Positions 11,886-23,249 of a stretch of 64,000 nucleotides of DNA are shown in pieces. The first letter of the stretch is position 1, and each line of letters begins with the position of its first letter. Position numbers and translations under genes: made by a program. Origin of the DNA: Athripsodes cinereus (lineage: Eukaryota > Arthropoda > Insecta > Trichoptera > Leptoceridae); NCBI GenBank assembly GCA_947579605.1, contig OX388321.1:15739614-15803613 (forward strand), given 5' to 3'. The notes beneath the pieces are model-generated. The model ran no database searches. It saw only the letters and a program-made list of their open reading frames with translations, and was not told the DNA's origin.

Positions 11886-13351
11886 ACTTACTTAACCTGA
11901 TTACAACAATGGCACCCGTGCAGTTTGTGATGATATGATAATATGACTGTTGGACAAAAACTTCTGACAAATCATTGTTAAGCAAATAAAATCATACGGT
12001 ATAATTTGTAATTGTTGTATGTTATAACCAAGTAACAATTAACTTATTTGCTTTTATCAGTTATAATTATGCAATCATCAATAGATTGTCCAATATGCAT
12101 TGAAGTACACATTTCATTTACCTAATCTAAAAATTTACTAAAAACTTTATATCATTCATATCTACCTCATGAGATTATTGATATTATATTTATATTTAAC
12201 TGGAAAGTAAAACAGTTTTAATTCTACACATCACAGAAAAAAATTAAAGATAAGAATAAAAGACATTATGAATTTTTGGCAAACTATTTTTCATAGAAAG
12301 ACAAAAGATCTCATCCAATTTTTAATTGATTTGTATTGAAAAGTATTGTATGTATTGAAAAGTTTCAAACACACCCGCATAGTAAGTAATAAGCTTGTAT
12401 TTTGAAGGTAAAATAGGTCAGCAACAAAAGAATTGACACGTGAGATCTATTGATTCATAAGTTTATTTAAAGCACTGACAAGAAGTTTTTTTGATATCAA
12501 GACCTTAGCAAGTAGGTATTACCTAAGCCTAGGTATCTAATATTGGCCATTTTCAAATACGGAAGCCAACATATTATATTTCTACATAAATAAAATATTT
12601 TCATAAAGTATGCATTGTAAAATTTTACATAACATAGTTAAATAACTTTAAATAAATAAAGTTAAATAACTTCATACGGATACGAGTAGATTGTGAAGTG
12701 TTCATATGTGAATCAAACGCATTGCTGTGACAATACATTGCAAAAATATAATTATACCTGTCTACTTCCTTTTCCTCTTGTTTTGTTCTCTTCCTGTCAT
12801 TCCCAATGCTAAATGAAAAAAACTTTTGCCAATTTCCCTGTCACATTCATTGTGTATTAATAAACAATTCAAAACAAGTTTATATATCATGTTCCTTGAT
12901 ACTAATTTTATGATAATTATAATGTATTTATTACATTAGTTTTTTTTTTAATTATAATATGTTAATCCATTCAATATTTTACTTGATCTCTTCTTGATTT
13001 GATTCAGAAAGCATAGACATGAAAATATAAATACTTGAAAATGGAATCATTTTGAATTTCAACAATGATTTAGTTAGAAAATTGAACCATCTTGATTCTC
13101 ATAAAAATTCATATGACATATTTTAGAATACCTAATGAAAAATTGATAAGTACAAACAAATTTTAGAAACCAATGTCTACAAATTAAATTTAAATTTTTA
13201 CCAATCCAGAGTAGTGGAGTCAATTTTTTTTAAAAACAAACATGAATAATACCTACACCACTGTCGGCATAATTACTAATTAAAACTAAATGTCACTTGA
13301 GTAAAGTAAATAATGTGTGTAATTTGAGGGAATCTTTATTTTATTTCGCAG
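11886..13351. other. AT-rich intergenic DNA upstream of the OBP pair
   Basis: No gene recognised. It includes several A/T-rich tracts; any OBP enhancer here is not identifiable by eye. Confidence 0.4.
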
Positions 13352-13358
13352 TATAAAT
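13352..13358 (+). promoter_or_regulatory. TATA box of first OBP gene
   Basis: TATAAAT lies 54 bases before the start codon at 13406. A CAGTCACTC stretch about 25-30 bases downstream fits an insect initiator, giving a short 5' UTR of roughly 25 bases. Inferred from spacing only. Confidence 0.55.
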
Positions 13359-13405
13359 ATGAGATTTTTCATGGAACACAGTCACTCTTAAAGAGAAGTC
13401 TAAAA

Positions 13406-15747
13406 ATGGTTTCGAATAAAACCATGTTCTTTTTTATATTAGTAGTTGGACTGCTAGGAGCTGCTATAGGAGATGAGGTAATTATTAATTTCCAATTATA
13501 TTGAATGTAAAAAACATAATTTTTAAGAAATCCTTTTTTAATAAATTGTATTTATTTTTTTACGCGGCGGCAGAATTGCCATCCACACTTCTCAGCATTA
13601 TACAAACAGATAATTAAGTCTCCATATGATCAGTCATGGTCACACAAAAACTTAACAGTCTAATGCCGGGAAAAATTCTCCTATCCAGATATACAGGATA
13701 TCAAAGGCTCAGAACGCGGGTTCAAAATACCAGCATTGTATTATTATTATTTGATATTTTTTATGTGCTATTTTTATTATTATTAATATGAATATATTTA
13801 ATTACTAAATTATAAATTTAAATAAACAAAATTTATAAAAGAAAAATATAAGGAATTGAAAAAAATCTGCCCTAAAAACCCCATCAGAGATTTGTTAACA
13901 TTATGTAATAACATTTTTGTATTTCATTAATGATAAAATACCTAAATGTTTAAATGATAAATTGTGGTAATAAACATGCCTATAAAATGATACATCTTAT
14001 CTTGTGTAATAAGTTGCCCATTGCACAAAATTTATTTGTCTAGTTTAAATTCTGCCATGTTTATTTTCTTGTGTTGATTTTTTGTGCAATAATGATTATT
14101 ATGATATTATTCAAGAATAACTACCTGGCCTTCACAGGTCATCCACTCGTTTACGAGTGAAAATAGAATAGAATAGAACTACCTGCATTTAGGTATATAT
14201 AAAATAAATAAATTTGATTTCTATTTTCTATAGTTCCCTACAAAAGAATTTGTGGAACTGTTGGAGCCAGTGGTTCAGAAATGTGAAACTATGACTGCAG
14301 TGGATAAGAGTAAGTTTTTATTTATTTATTAAAAGTCAAATCTTAATATACATAATCATCATCATCACCCTCTACACTCCTCCCGAGAGTACAGGGCAGA
14401 AACCGCAGTCTCCTCCATTCAGAGTAACTCTACACCAATTGTGTCACCTCTACCCATGACATTTCTAGCACTCTGATGTCGTTGTAATAGGAACGGTGTA
14501 TCGTGAAAGAGGGACAATATGTACATAATGCTGGATAGAATATAAAGAGTCATTGTAGCTATGTTGAAGGATGGAATACACTTGCATAATATTACGTCAA
14601 ATAATGTCACACTTTACAATATTTGAGTTGATTTTTTTTATGTGTGACTCATTGATTTTTATTGGGTTCCGTATGGAATTCTTTGGTATGATTCTATCTC
14701 TGAGACTTAATGTGACCACAGACACAGTTCTAATTTTGAAACAAAAATGAGTCGACGATTAAAAGCTATATTGTCTATGTATGCACGAAATTGGTCTAAA
14801 TAATGAATTAACAATAAGTATTTTTTGATTCTAGAACTGGTAGAAGAATTCAGTAAAGGAACAATGCACGATGACCCCAAACTCAAATGCTATATGAAAT
14901 GTATTTTCTTAGAATTTGATGTGGTAAGTAATAATGTATAGTTTAACAACATACCAATCAATATAATCAATAACACAAAAATGAAACATATTTAAGCTTA
15001 GCTTACTAGTCGTGTCTAGCATGAGAATAGATTTATATGTATTGTCATATAAGTAATAGAGACTCAGGATCTATTGCTGAATCAAGGATATTAAATGGCT
15101 TGTATGTAAATAAGGCACTAGAAAATAGAGGATCTATTCTACTACATTGATTTATAAATATTTCAATTGTTATTTTTGTATCAGATGGACACCAAAACAG
15201 GAGTGATTCATTATGAGAAGATATTGGAGCTGATTCCAGAAAGTATGAAGAAGATAGCCTTCAAAATGGGTAAGGACTGTGTCCACTTCAAGGGAGAGGA
15301 AGGTTCTGATTTGTGCCAAGTGTCATATGATCTGCATAGGTGCTGGCAAGCCGCTGATCCTGAGGTATACATTTTTTAATTTTTTTTGTTTATATATTTA
15401 CTTATAAGATTTCTTAGAAGGGGGGGGGGGGCTAAGCTCAATTCTGAGTGGTTGATGGAAGTGAGAGTCTCCTAGTTTTTGTGTCTAGCAATTTGATGAG
15501 TCAGACTCTTAAAGAGGGCAGCAGCTATTTTTTAGTGCTATTTTACCATACATTTCCTATATTTTAAACTATTTTTTACCTATACTTTTATTCAACTTTG
15601 GAACTTCTAATGGGGCAATGTGGATTTCGTATGTGAAATTTTTCTATTTAATGCACAAATCAACAAACGTTACTCATATTTACATTATTTTGTTAAATTA
15701 GATGACTAATATATTTATTTTTGTTCCAGCATTACTTCTTGATGTAG
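13406..15747 (+). CDS. Odorant-binding protein (classical, six cysteines), tandem copy 1
   Basis: Five coding exons: 13406-13477, 14234-14309, 14835-14923, 15185-15364, 15730-15747; all introns are GT-AG and phases match (0, 1, 0, 0). The protein is 144 residues. A hydrophobic signal peptide ([15 protein letters not shown]) occupies the first ~22 residues. Six cysteines follow with spacing C-X26-C-X3-C-X38-C-X11-C-X8-C, the classical insect OBP pattern (C2-C3 is CYMKC). Known for the family: small secreted alpha-helical carriers that bind hydrophobic odorants or other small ligands in sensillar lymph, or serve as carriers in non-sensory tissues. The last exon codes only HYFLM and stop. Introns contain an RTE-type LINE end (intron 2) and a poly-G run (intron 4). 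It is paired with the paralog at 17554-19896. Ligand and tissue cannot be told from sequence. Confidence 0.95.
13563..13750 (-). repeat. Dispersed repeat in OBP copy 1 intron 1
   Basis: Inverted match to 59725-59960: shared blocks include aatgccgggaa, tccagatatacag, tgaccatgactgatcatatg (complement) and ggatggcaattctg (complement). This copy carries a single terminal 40-bp unit, where the copy at 59889-60008 has three. The element class is not recognised. Confidence 0.6.
14353..14610 (-). pseudogene. LINE ORF2 C-terminal remnant with (GAT)n tail, in OBP copy 1 intron 2
   Basis: Closely similar to 60972-61260 (atcatcatcatc, cctc.acgctcctc, gcagaaaccagc..cctccattcag, ggaacggtgtat.gtgaaagaggg). 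Read on the minus strand this is the last part of a non-LTR ORF2 followed by a simple-repeat tail. It is broken. Confidence 0.6.
15421..15431 (+). repeat. Poly-G run
   Basis: Eleven consecutive G in OBP copy 1 intron 4, in an otherwise AT-rich context. Similar G or C runs are at 20249, 49321, 55037 and 55664. Confidence 0.8.
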
Positions 15748-15886
15748 TAGATGCAATGGAAAATAATTGTACATAACTATTAAAACACCATTATTAGTTT
15801 TAAGTATAAAATATAATATATAAAATGAAAAAAAAATAAGCAATGGTTTACAAGAAATCAGAAGTTTTTTGTATGTGGTACATTTT

Positions 15887-15892
15887 AATAAA
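15887..15892 (+). terminator. Candidate poly(A) signal of OBP copy 1
   Basis: AATAAA, 140 bases downstream of the stop codon at 15747. Position is plausible for a short insect 3' UTR. Confidence 0.5.
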
Positions 15893-15899
15893 TAACAAA

Positions 15900-17476
15900 T
15901 TTATTTAGAAAATTTGTTTTTTCTCACAAAATACTTCCATAAAATATATTATGTATTTAAAACACGTAATTTGCTACATATAGCAAATACTTGTACAGTA
16001 AAATTATATAGGTAATGAGAACCTCAATAAATAAAATTCTTCTTCAATCAAAGAAAATATTTAGTCTCGTGGGAATACCTTGATAAAATAAATAATTTAG
16101 ATTTCCTTTGCTTTGTATATTTTTTCAAAATATGATTTAAAAAGGGGTGATGTAATTTTTGATTCATAATAGAATCCAATGTGACTACTTACATATTATA
16201 TTAGATTGAAAATAAAAAAGGAAATATTTTTACTTTATGCTTAAATGTATTCTCTTCAAATATATCTAGAACTTTGAACATAATCTAAGCATTTTTTAAA
16301 TGTTAGTTCTTATATACTTGAAGATGTCTGCTGGCTACTTCACTTGTGATAAATAGTCTGACAGTTAACATAGACAATATAAGTCATAATTGATACTAGT
16401 GTAATACAATGTAGCTACAATAAAAAAGACAATAATTTTGCAAGTATGTTAACATTATAATTATTATGTGCCAACATACTTGCAAAATTGTTACTCATTG
16501 ACAACTAACTAATTATCTTTGCATATGCATATTTGGTTTCAAATTTATTTTCTGTAGTTATGCGCACAATTGTTGAAAACATAAAAATGTCTTAAGGGCC
16601 TCTTATAAGGAGTTCGAGTAAGAGGTATTTTAAAAGGAACATCCTCAAATAATCTCTACATCAGTTTGGATACAAGTGTTGGGTGATATCATTATCAGCT
16701 ATGTGCTCGTTGATAGAAAGTATATTAGCCGACACTCTTTGCACCAAAGAAAAGTGTTTAAAGGCCTAAAAAGTAGTAAAGCCTTATCGCTACTAATGAA
16801 ATACCTGGTTAACTATAAGAGAATGCTTTGCAACAATGAGTTCTGTCAACTAAAGATAATATTTCTTTGTATGAAGAATGTTCCTTTATGATGGCTTATT
16901 TTCTAGGACCTTTTGACAAGTAAAGACATTACAGATGTTGAAATATATTTCGCAGAAATATTTGATGCCAATAAACAACACATTATTTTTCTATAAATTT
17001 TAAAGCGTAGTGCCATCGAGTCGACCATCAGTTTTATGCTATTAATAGAAATAAATAAATATAGGGCTAGCAGAAAAGCTCCTCAGCTATATAGTCACAA
17101 ATTGATTGAGCATTTTTGGAAGTATAAAATATAAGCAACAGAGGGTTTTGGAAAATGATTATGAATAAACAAACATGATAGAAACATTGATGTAACATGT
17201 TAACACATGTTAGATCAATGGATAGAAACCTTTAAAAAAAATTCTGTGACTATTTTTAGTGTTTGGAAACTTCTGGAAACGATTGTGTTAATGAATAAAA
17301 ATCTAACTAATAAATGGTTGGGCGGATCCAACAGGGACAAGGTTGATATTAATTATTAGTAATGAAGTTTTAGATATCAATTAACTGGTACTCAATTGAG
17401 TGGTAGACAACTGAAGGTATTAATTAAATCAAGCATGGATATTACCATGATGATTCTAGAACAATCATTCACTAAT
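15900..17476. other. Spacer between the two OBP genes
   Basis: AT-rich, no gene recognised. A small inverted repeat sits at about 16430-16490 (attttgcaagtatgtt versus aacatacttgcaaaat) with a loop of roughly 20 bases. The rest holds nothing I can name. Confidence 0.45.
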
Positions 17477-17483
17477 TATAAAA
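17477..17483 (+). promoter_or_regulatory. TATA box of second OBP gene
   Basis: TATAAAA 77 bases before the start codon at 17554, implying a 5' UTR of about 45 bases. By position only. Confidence 0.5.
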
Positions 17484-17553
17484 GCATGAAAATTTTGAAA
17501 TCTCCACACATCTGTTCTTAAGTGTTGCCATCGTGTTACTTGTCATAGACAAA

Positions 17554-19896
17554 ATGCTCACAAAAGAAATATTTTTAATGTTTTTGATTGTGAGCCTAGT
17601 GGTAAAAAATGAGTTTGTTTCGTGTGAGGTAATAATTTTTTTTAATACCGTAATACCTTATATATTTTTTTCTTTAATTAGCTAGTGGGTAGTTAATTTG
17701 GGTTAGTTGGAAGAGATCGTGCCTTTGCGATAAACTCGCCCTCTGTATATTGATTGTATTTAATTTGAATGTATACCTTTTATGTAATTGTTTTTAATCA
17801 ATGTACAGTAAAGAATGAATAAATAAATAGTGATTATCCAATTTATTTTTAGTTCCCAACAACAGAATTTGTTGAATTACTGAAACCTGTGGTAGAGAAA
17901 TGTGAAACAATGATTGATATTGATAAGGGTAAGAATTTTTTTGTAATGTTTTGAAGATGTCTAGTAACAAGATGGCCAAAAAGAGTAGGTACTATTCTTT
18001 CATTCACAAAGTTTCTAACATCCTGGACAACCATCTTCTGCAATTCTTTACGACAATAACTTCAGGGAGTAAGGAGTATTGTGTAAAAAAGGTGAATCAA
18101 TTAATGTAGAATCAGCCAGCCTGCTCATAACCTTAATGTGTGGAATCTTTTCTAAATTTGTTTTTGTTCTTTTATTTTTAATTGATTTTATGATGGAGTT
18201 TTATGTGTTCTATGAAATGTTCATCCGTGTTTAGTAATATTTTTGTTAAATGCTATTACCCGTATGATGTTGAAATAAATAAATAAATAATAAAATAAAA
18301 TTTAAAAAATGCAATAGAAACTATAGATACAAATAATAAAATACCTAGAAAGTACCTACCTACTATTTCGGAATTTCATACACACATCCTAATTGGAATT
18401 TTAAATTTTTATCACTTTTTTTATTATGATTTCAGAGATTGTAAATGATTTTAGCAAAGGAATCATGAAAGATGATCCGAAATTAAAGGTAAAATGCAAA
18501 TAAGATTAATTTAATTAAAGGTAAAATGCAAATAATTTAATTTATAATATAAAATTAGAAATAGGTATATAATAAAGTTCAAAAATATAATTTTTCCTAA
18601 TATATTTAATTTTGTTATTTCAGTGTTACATGAAATGTATATTTTTGGAATTCAGTGTGGTAAGAATATATTTTCTTCACATTTTCCTACTGAATATCAA
18701 CATTTTTAATTAAAATACCCACAGAATATGAGAATATCTCAGCTACTTCACTACGTTGTCTTGCTAAATATATATTTTTTTCTATCTATCTAGTCCCTCA
18801 CGCCGTATCCCAAGTGGGGTAGGTAGAGAGAACGGAACGCCATATAGATCTGTCCTTACATACTTCTTCTACATTCATACAATTTCACATGCACGCACGT
18901 CTATTTCTCTTTCTCAAAACACGGTCATCCTCGAGAATTTAATCTACATGGTCAAGCCATATAGTTCTTGGACGCCCGCACTTCCTCACACCCCTCGTTT
19001 CAGACAATTATGTCCTCTTTGACGTTCTTTCCTCTTCCATTCGTTCCATAATATGACCAAACCATCTCAATTTATTTACATGCATTTTATCCGCAACATT
19101 TTATCTTGCATCCACTAATTCTTCTAATCATTTTTTCACTACTGATGTCTATCTTTGTCACTAACATAATGCAGTGATATTATTTGCCTCCTTTTACTAC
19201 AGAATCATTACTTTTTCTCCTCATTTCTCATCCAATGTCTACATTTTTCAATACATTTGTATGACTTTTTCATTGATCCACGTTTTTTACTACATATCAT
19301 TCACAATAATATTTCAGATGGATCCTAAAACTGGTGATATTCACTATGAAAAAATGTTGGAATTAATACCAGAAAGTATGAAGAAAATAGCTTTCAATAT
19401 GGGCAAAGATTGTGTACACTTTAAAGGGGAAGAAGGGTCAGATTTGTGTCAAGTTTCTTATGATTTGCATAAATGCTGGCAGGCTGCTGATCCAGAGGTA
19501 AAAATAATTATAAAATGACTATATATTTTTGCTGCATTGGGTTACGTGGCGTTCGTAAAATTCTGAGAAGCTAAAAAATGCTCATCAAATTTCTTTTACA
19601 TAAATGATGAATCTGCGTTTGTTAAAAACCCAAATACAATCACGCTTTTTAAAATATAGATATTAATTTAATATTATTTATAAACATCAAATGATTACGA
19701 TAAAAAAAGAGCGCTTGTCAAAATTTTTCTGAATTGTCATCACATGGCTCATATTGAAAATCATAGCAAATGACATGAATGAGAAGCAAATAAAAATGAT
19801 TATTTTTAAATTTGATGTCACATTCACTAAAATCCATATGATAATTTTTAAATAATATAATTTTAATTTTTTTTGCAGCACTATTTCCTCATGTAA
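17554..19896 (+). CDS. Odorant-binding protein (classical, six cysteines), tandem copy 2
   Basis: Six coding exons: 17554-17628, 17853-17928, 18436-18488, 18624-18659, 19318-19497, 19879-19896, all GT-AG, giving 145 residues. The signal peptide (IFLMFLIVSLVV) is followed by the same C-X26-C-X3-C-X38-C-X11-C-X8-C pattern. The 60-residue exon carrying C4-C6 differs from copy 1 at only five residues (T/P, V/D, I/M, K/N, R/K), while many third positions differ, which suggests purifying selection after an old duplication. The signal peptides are unrelated in detail. Exon borders match copy 1 except for an extra 135-bp intron between LK and C2 (18489-18623). Intron 4 carries an RTE-type LINE end, and intron 1 a LINE tail. 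Role as for copy 1: secreted small-ligand carrier. Confidence 0.95.
17710..17830 (+). repeat. LINE 3'-tail repeat, copy in OBP copy 2 intron 1
   Basis: Same family as 1250-1380 and 50065-50200: cctttgcgataaactcgcc, ctgtatattgattgtattt, aatgtacagtaaagaatg, (aataa)n tail. No coding part remains. Confidence 0.6.
18481..18535 (+). repeat. 32-bp tandem duplication covering the splice donor of the extra OBP intron
   Basis: The 23-base string beginning aattaaaggtaaaatgc occurs at 18481-18503 and again at 18513-18535. The first copy spans the end of exon 3 plus its GT donor; the second gives an identical donor 32 bases further on. Use of the second donor would add GTA AAA TGC AAA TAA, an in-frame stop, so only the first donor gives the full protein. 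Confidence 0.85.
18780..19170 (-). pseudogene. RTE-type LINE 3' end in OBP copy 2 intron 4
   Basis: On the minus strand it matches the ORF2 C-terminus of the RTE-like copies (ttggacgcccgcacttcctc complements the RGRPR segment; cattcgttccataatatgac the HVER region), ending with accccacttgggatacggcg and an (ATAG)n tail. Multiple stops. Confidence 0.7.
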
Positions 19897-20200
19897 CCCG
19901 GTTGCTGTTTTTAATAAGATAATATTTTATATTATAAGTATTTTTATAAGCAATGTTCATAAGGACCATATTACTTTGTAGTACATTTTGATAATAGATA
20001 TGTTAACAAATATCCAAACCTGGACATTTAATTTCTTCAACCTATTTAGTATCCCAAGTGATCAATTAAATCTGCTAAAAATAATAAGTAAATGAAATAT
20101 TTGGTGGCACTGTTTTGTTTGACGATCAGGAGTTTGAACCTAGCTGATTATACTAGGCCTTCATAGCACAAAATATCATTCAATATGTGGATACTTGAGA

Positions 20201-21853
20201 CAGCGCCGGATCAACCGCATTTTGTGCTTGGGTCAAATATATATACTGCGCCCCCCCCCCCAAACTTTTTTGCAAAAAAATATTTTCATGTCTTAGCAAA
20301 ACTGTATAACACGCAAAAAATAAGTAGTTACGTTTCTTATTTGCCACTTTTACAAAATGTAATTAGTATCTTATAAAATGTTATGTATCGACCTAACACT
20401 ATGTTTATTGATATACTTGGGTGAAACATATTTAGTATTTTGATATTAAAAAGAATCAATCAAATACAAGACATTATTAAATATGATGAAAAAACAACAA
20501 CAAAATCTAAATACAATAATTATACTATTATTTCAGTACTTACTTGCGATGTATGGAAGTAATTATATAACTACCTACATATTTAGGTATTTCATAATAA
20601 AGATTAAAAAATTTGAAGAAAACTACTGACACACACATAACCTCGAATATAGACATATTAGGTTTTAAATATGTTAATTAATATTGTAATATTATGCCCA
20701 TAATAACGTACCTAATGGTTGCAATATTTTTAAAATTTATCTTAGTACAATGATATTATTTTATAATCTACGCACATTCTACGCATAGCACACGTACCTA
20801 TTGCGAATATGAAGCGAATTTCATACATTTCATTCGGGTGCATTCGTATACACTTCGGTGCATCTTGTCTAAATACGAAGGTAATTCGTGTTCTGAGGAA
20901 CATCCAGTGATGTTATACTTTATACTATATCACTAGGAACAGTCGATCCGAGTAGCGCTCCTTAGCCTAAGTAATGTTTATTCATAACCAACCAAACCAC
21001 AGATTATTTACGCTAGGTAATATTTATATTTCTGGTTTTTGTTTGAAAAATCAGTGAGCCTTGTGTGTATTAGTGAGAATCTATGTAGGAGCGCGATTTG
21101 GTTGTGTAAGGGAGCGATTGGTACAGTACTTATTATTATTTCATTCTATTACGGGGCGCTTGGTTCAGTATAAGACAACGAAATGTTTAAAAAGCGCGTT
21201 GTATGTATTAGTGAGAATCTATGTGGAAGTGTTAGTGGCCTAGTGGCGCGCAAGGAACTTACCTATTATTATTTCATTTTATTACTCGGTTGTAGGAGCT
21301 AGTAAAAAAACGGAGATAAGAGATTTAGACGTGAGATTAGATTTAGATTTAGACTTATTATGTATGGAAAGTTAGAGTACGTAACATTCAAAATCTTTTG
21401 AACTCAAATGTATATATTATAAGTCGATAATGATTAGGCATTAGAGCAGTGTTTCCCAACCTTCTTCATGCCATTCCCCACCGTAGTCATTTCATAAGTC
21501 ATAGGCCCCACCGGCCTCTTTTTTAATTAAATTTGGTAAATTTTCAATAATATGTGCAAGCGCGGTGCCCCACCTCTGAGGCGTGATGCCCCACCGGTGG
21601 GGCGTACGCCCCACCTTGGGAATCACTGCATTAGAGCGTGTAACTTTTCGCGGGAATTTCAAAAATATGTTCTCTTATAAAACCGATACATTTTGTGGTA
21701 TGTGTAACTTTGTATGCAAGCGGAAGTACTTTTTATATTATTTATTTATAAATCTCGGGTTACAACTAAAACTAGAGCTAATCTATGTAGCGCCTTATAC
21801 TTTATGCGCCCTGGTGGGCCGAACCATTTGAACCTATGGTAGATCCGGCGCTG
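20201..21853. mobile_element. 1,653-bp hAT-like non-autonomous element
   Basis: Ends CAGCGCCGGATCAACC and GGTAGATCCGGCGCTG (inverted). It is flanked by the 8-bp duplication ACTTGAGA (20193-20200 and 21854-21861). Inside are a poly-C run (20249) and a direct repeat of about 40 bases (gtgtattagtgagaatctatg at 21064 and 21203). The MITE at 21447-21628 is inserted near its right end. No transposase ORF. The TIR resembles the common hAT start CAGGGCCGGAT. Confidence 0.85.
21447..21628. mobile_element. 182-bp hAT-like MITE nested in the larger hAT element
   Basis: Starts CAGTGTTTCCCAACCTT and ends ACCTTGGGAATCACTG. It is flanked by CATTAGAG (21439-21446 and 21629-21636). Same family as 7631-7793 but in the opposite orientation. 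Non-coding; short blocks rich in GGTGGGGC are near one end. Confidence 0.9.
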
Positions 21854-22464
21854 ACTTGAGATGTAGTAATTTTTTTAAACATCCAGATACATAAAAAAAA
21901 AAATCTTTTAAAACACTATTTTTTTATCAATTACCAGAGTAAATGTATTTATTATCTTGCATTACGAATCTGAGATACTTATACAACATTTAAATCAGAT
22001 ATATATCACATTCCGAGACACTCCACTGTATCTATAAACCACAAATCATATAAAAATAATAGCAAGACAGCAAATAAAACAATGATTATTCAATAACAAT
22101 AGTTTGTATTTCAGACAATAATATTAATACTTGTATTGGAGAACACTAACACTTTTTTGAGTTAATTAATATGTGACATGTAGAAACAAATAGCTTACCT
22201 ACATGATTAAATTGGTAGTCAAATGAAAGGCATCAAAAGAGGTAGTGGATAGTCGAAAGAGGTGTTTAAAAGAAAAGTGGCATAAAATATTCGAAATACT
22301 CGAAAGATATATCAACAGATATAAGTATTTACATACTTAAAAATGGACTTAAATTTTTGTGAGTTTAGGTTTATGACATTGCAATATTTTATAAAAAAAA
22401 ATGTATTGTTTTATTGACACAGACATTATGCATCAAAATACAAGCAACTTTTTTAAATCTGAAT

Positions 22465-22595
22465 TTGATATAAACCCAAATACACCTCCAGACACCATCA
22501 CAGTAAGAAATATACTTATATTGTGAAGGCGGAGTAAGTATCTCGACTGAAAATCTAAGACTTCAACATTAGGCCACCGACTATCTCAAATTCAA
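22465..22595 (-). repeat. SINE family A remnant
   Basis: Keeps ataaacccaaatacacc and cagtaag, and a worn head (ctaagacttcaacattaggccaccgac). Strongly diverged. Confidence 0.4.
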
Positions 22596-22922
22596 AACAA
22601 AACTTTATTGATACGTAAACTTTAGAAGATGATTTCTTATACCATCTGACTACCAAAATATAAAAACATGACATAATGAAACATAGACAGTAACAGTATT
22701 TTACTAAAAATAATATTACAGAATTTAGAAACATATTTCCAACACATTATACGTAAATTATAACCTTAAAAAAATATATTAATTACACAATAATGACTAC
22801 AACATAATAATATTATCAAATACACATAAGGAACAAAAATAATAATTATTGTTAAACTCAATACATACAAATAATACACAAACCAGCAACATAAATACAT
22901 AAACCAGAGCTTAGAACTACAT

Positions 22923-23245
22923 CTGCCCTGCTAAGTAAAAACACAGTAATTACCAAACACATATGTCTCAGAATCGCAGACCAAGTTTAAAACTATCTTT
23001 TTTGTGTGTATTTTTTCAAGTGTCAAAAAACAAACTTTCCACAGTCGTCACAAATATCTATTGTAAATAAGCTTATTAAAAGGAAGCATATTTCAAAAAT
23101 TATTGAATATCTTAGATATATGTGACGACTGTGGTATGTTTTTTTAATACTTGAAAAAATACACACAAAAGATAGTTTTAAACTTGGTCTGCGATTCTGA
23201 CACATATGTGTTTGGTAATTACTGTGTTTTTACTTAGCAGGGCAG
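22923..23245. mobile_element. MITE with nearly perfect ~125-bp inverted arms
   Basis: The left arm starts CTGCCCTGCTAAGTAAAAAC and the right arm ends with its complement. The arms agree at almost every base through the ccacagtcgtcaca block, leaving a loop of about 60-70 bases. GAACTA occurs close to both ends and may be part of a duplication, though three bases intervene on the left. Non-coding; the apparent ORF is a shadow of the arm. Confidence 0.8.
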
Positions 23246-23249
23246 AACT

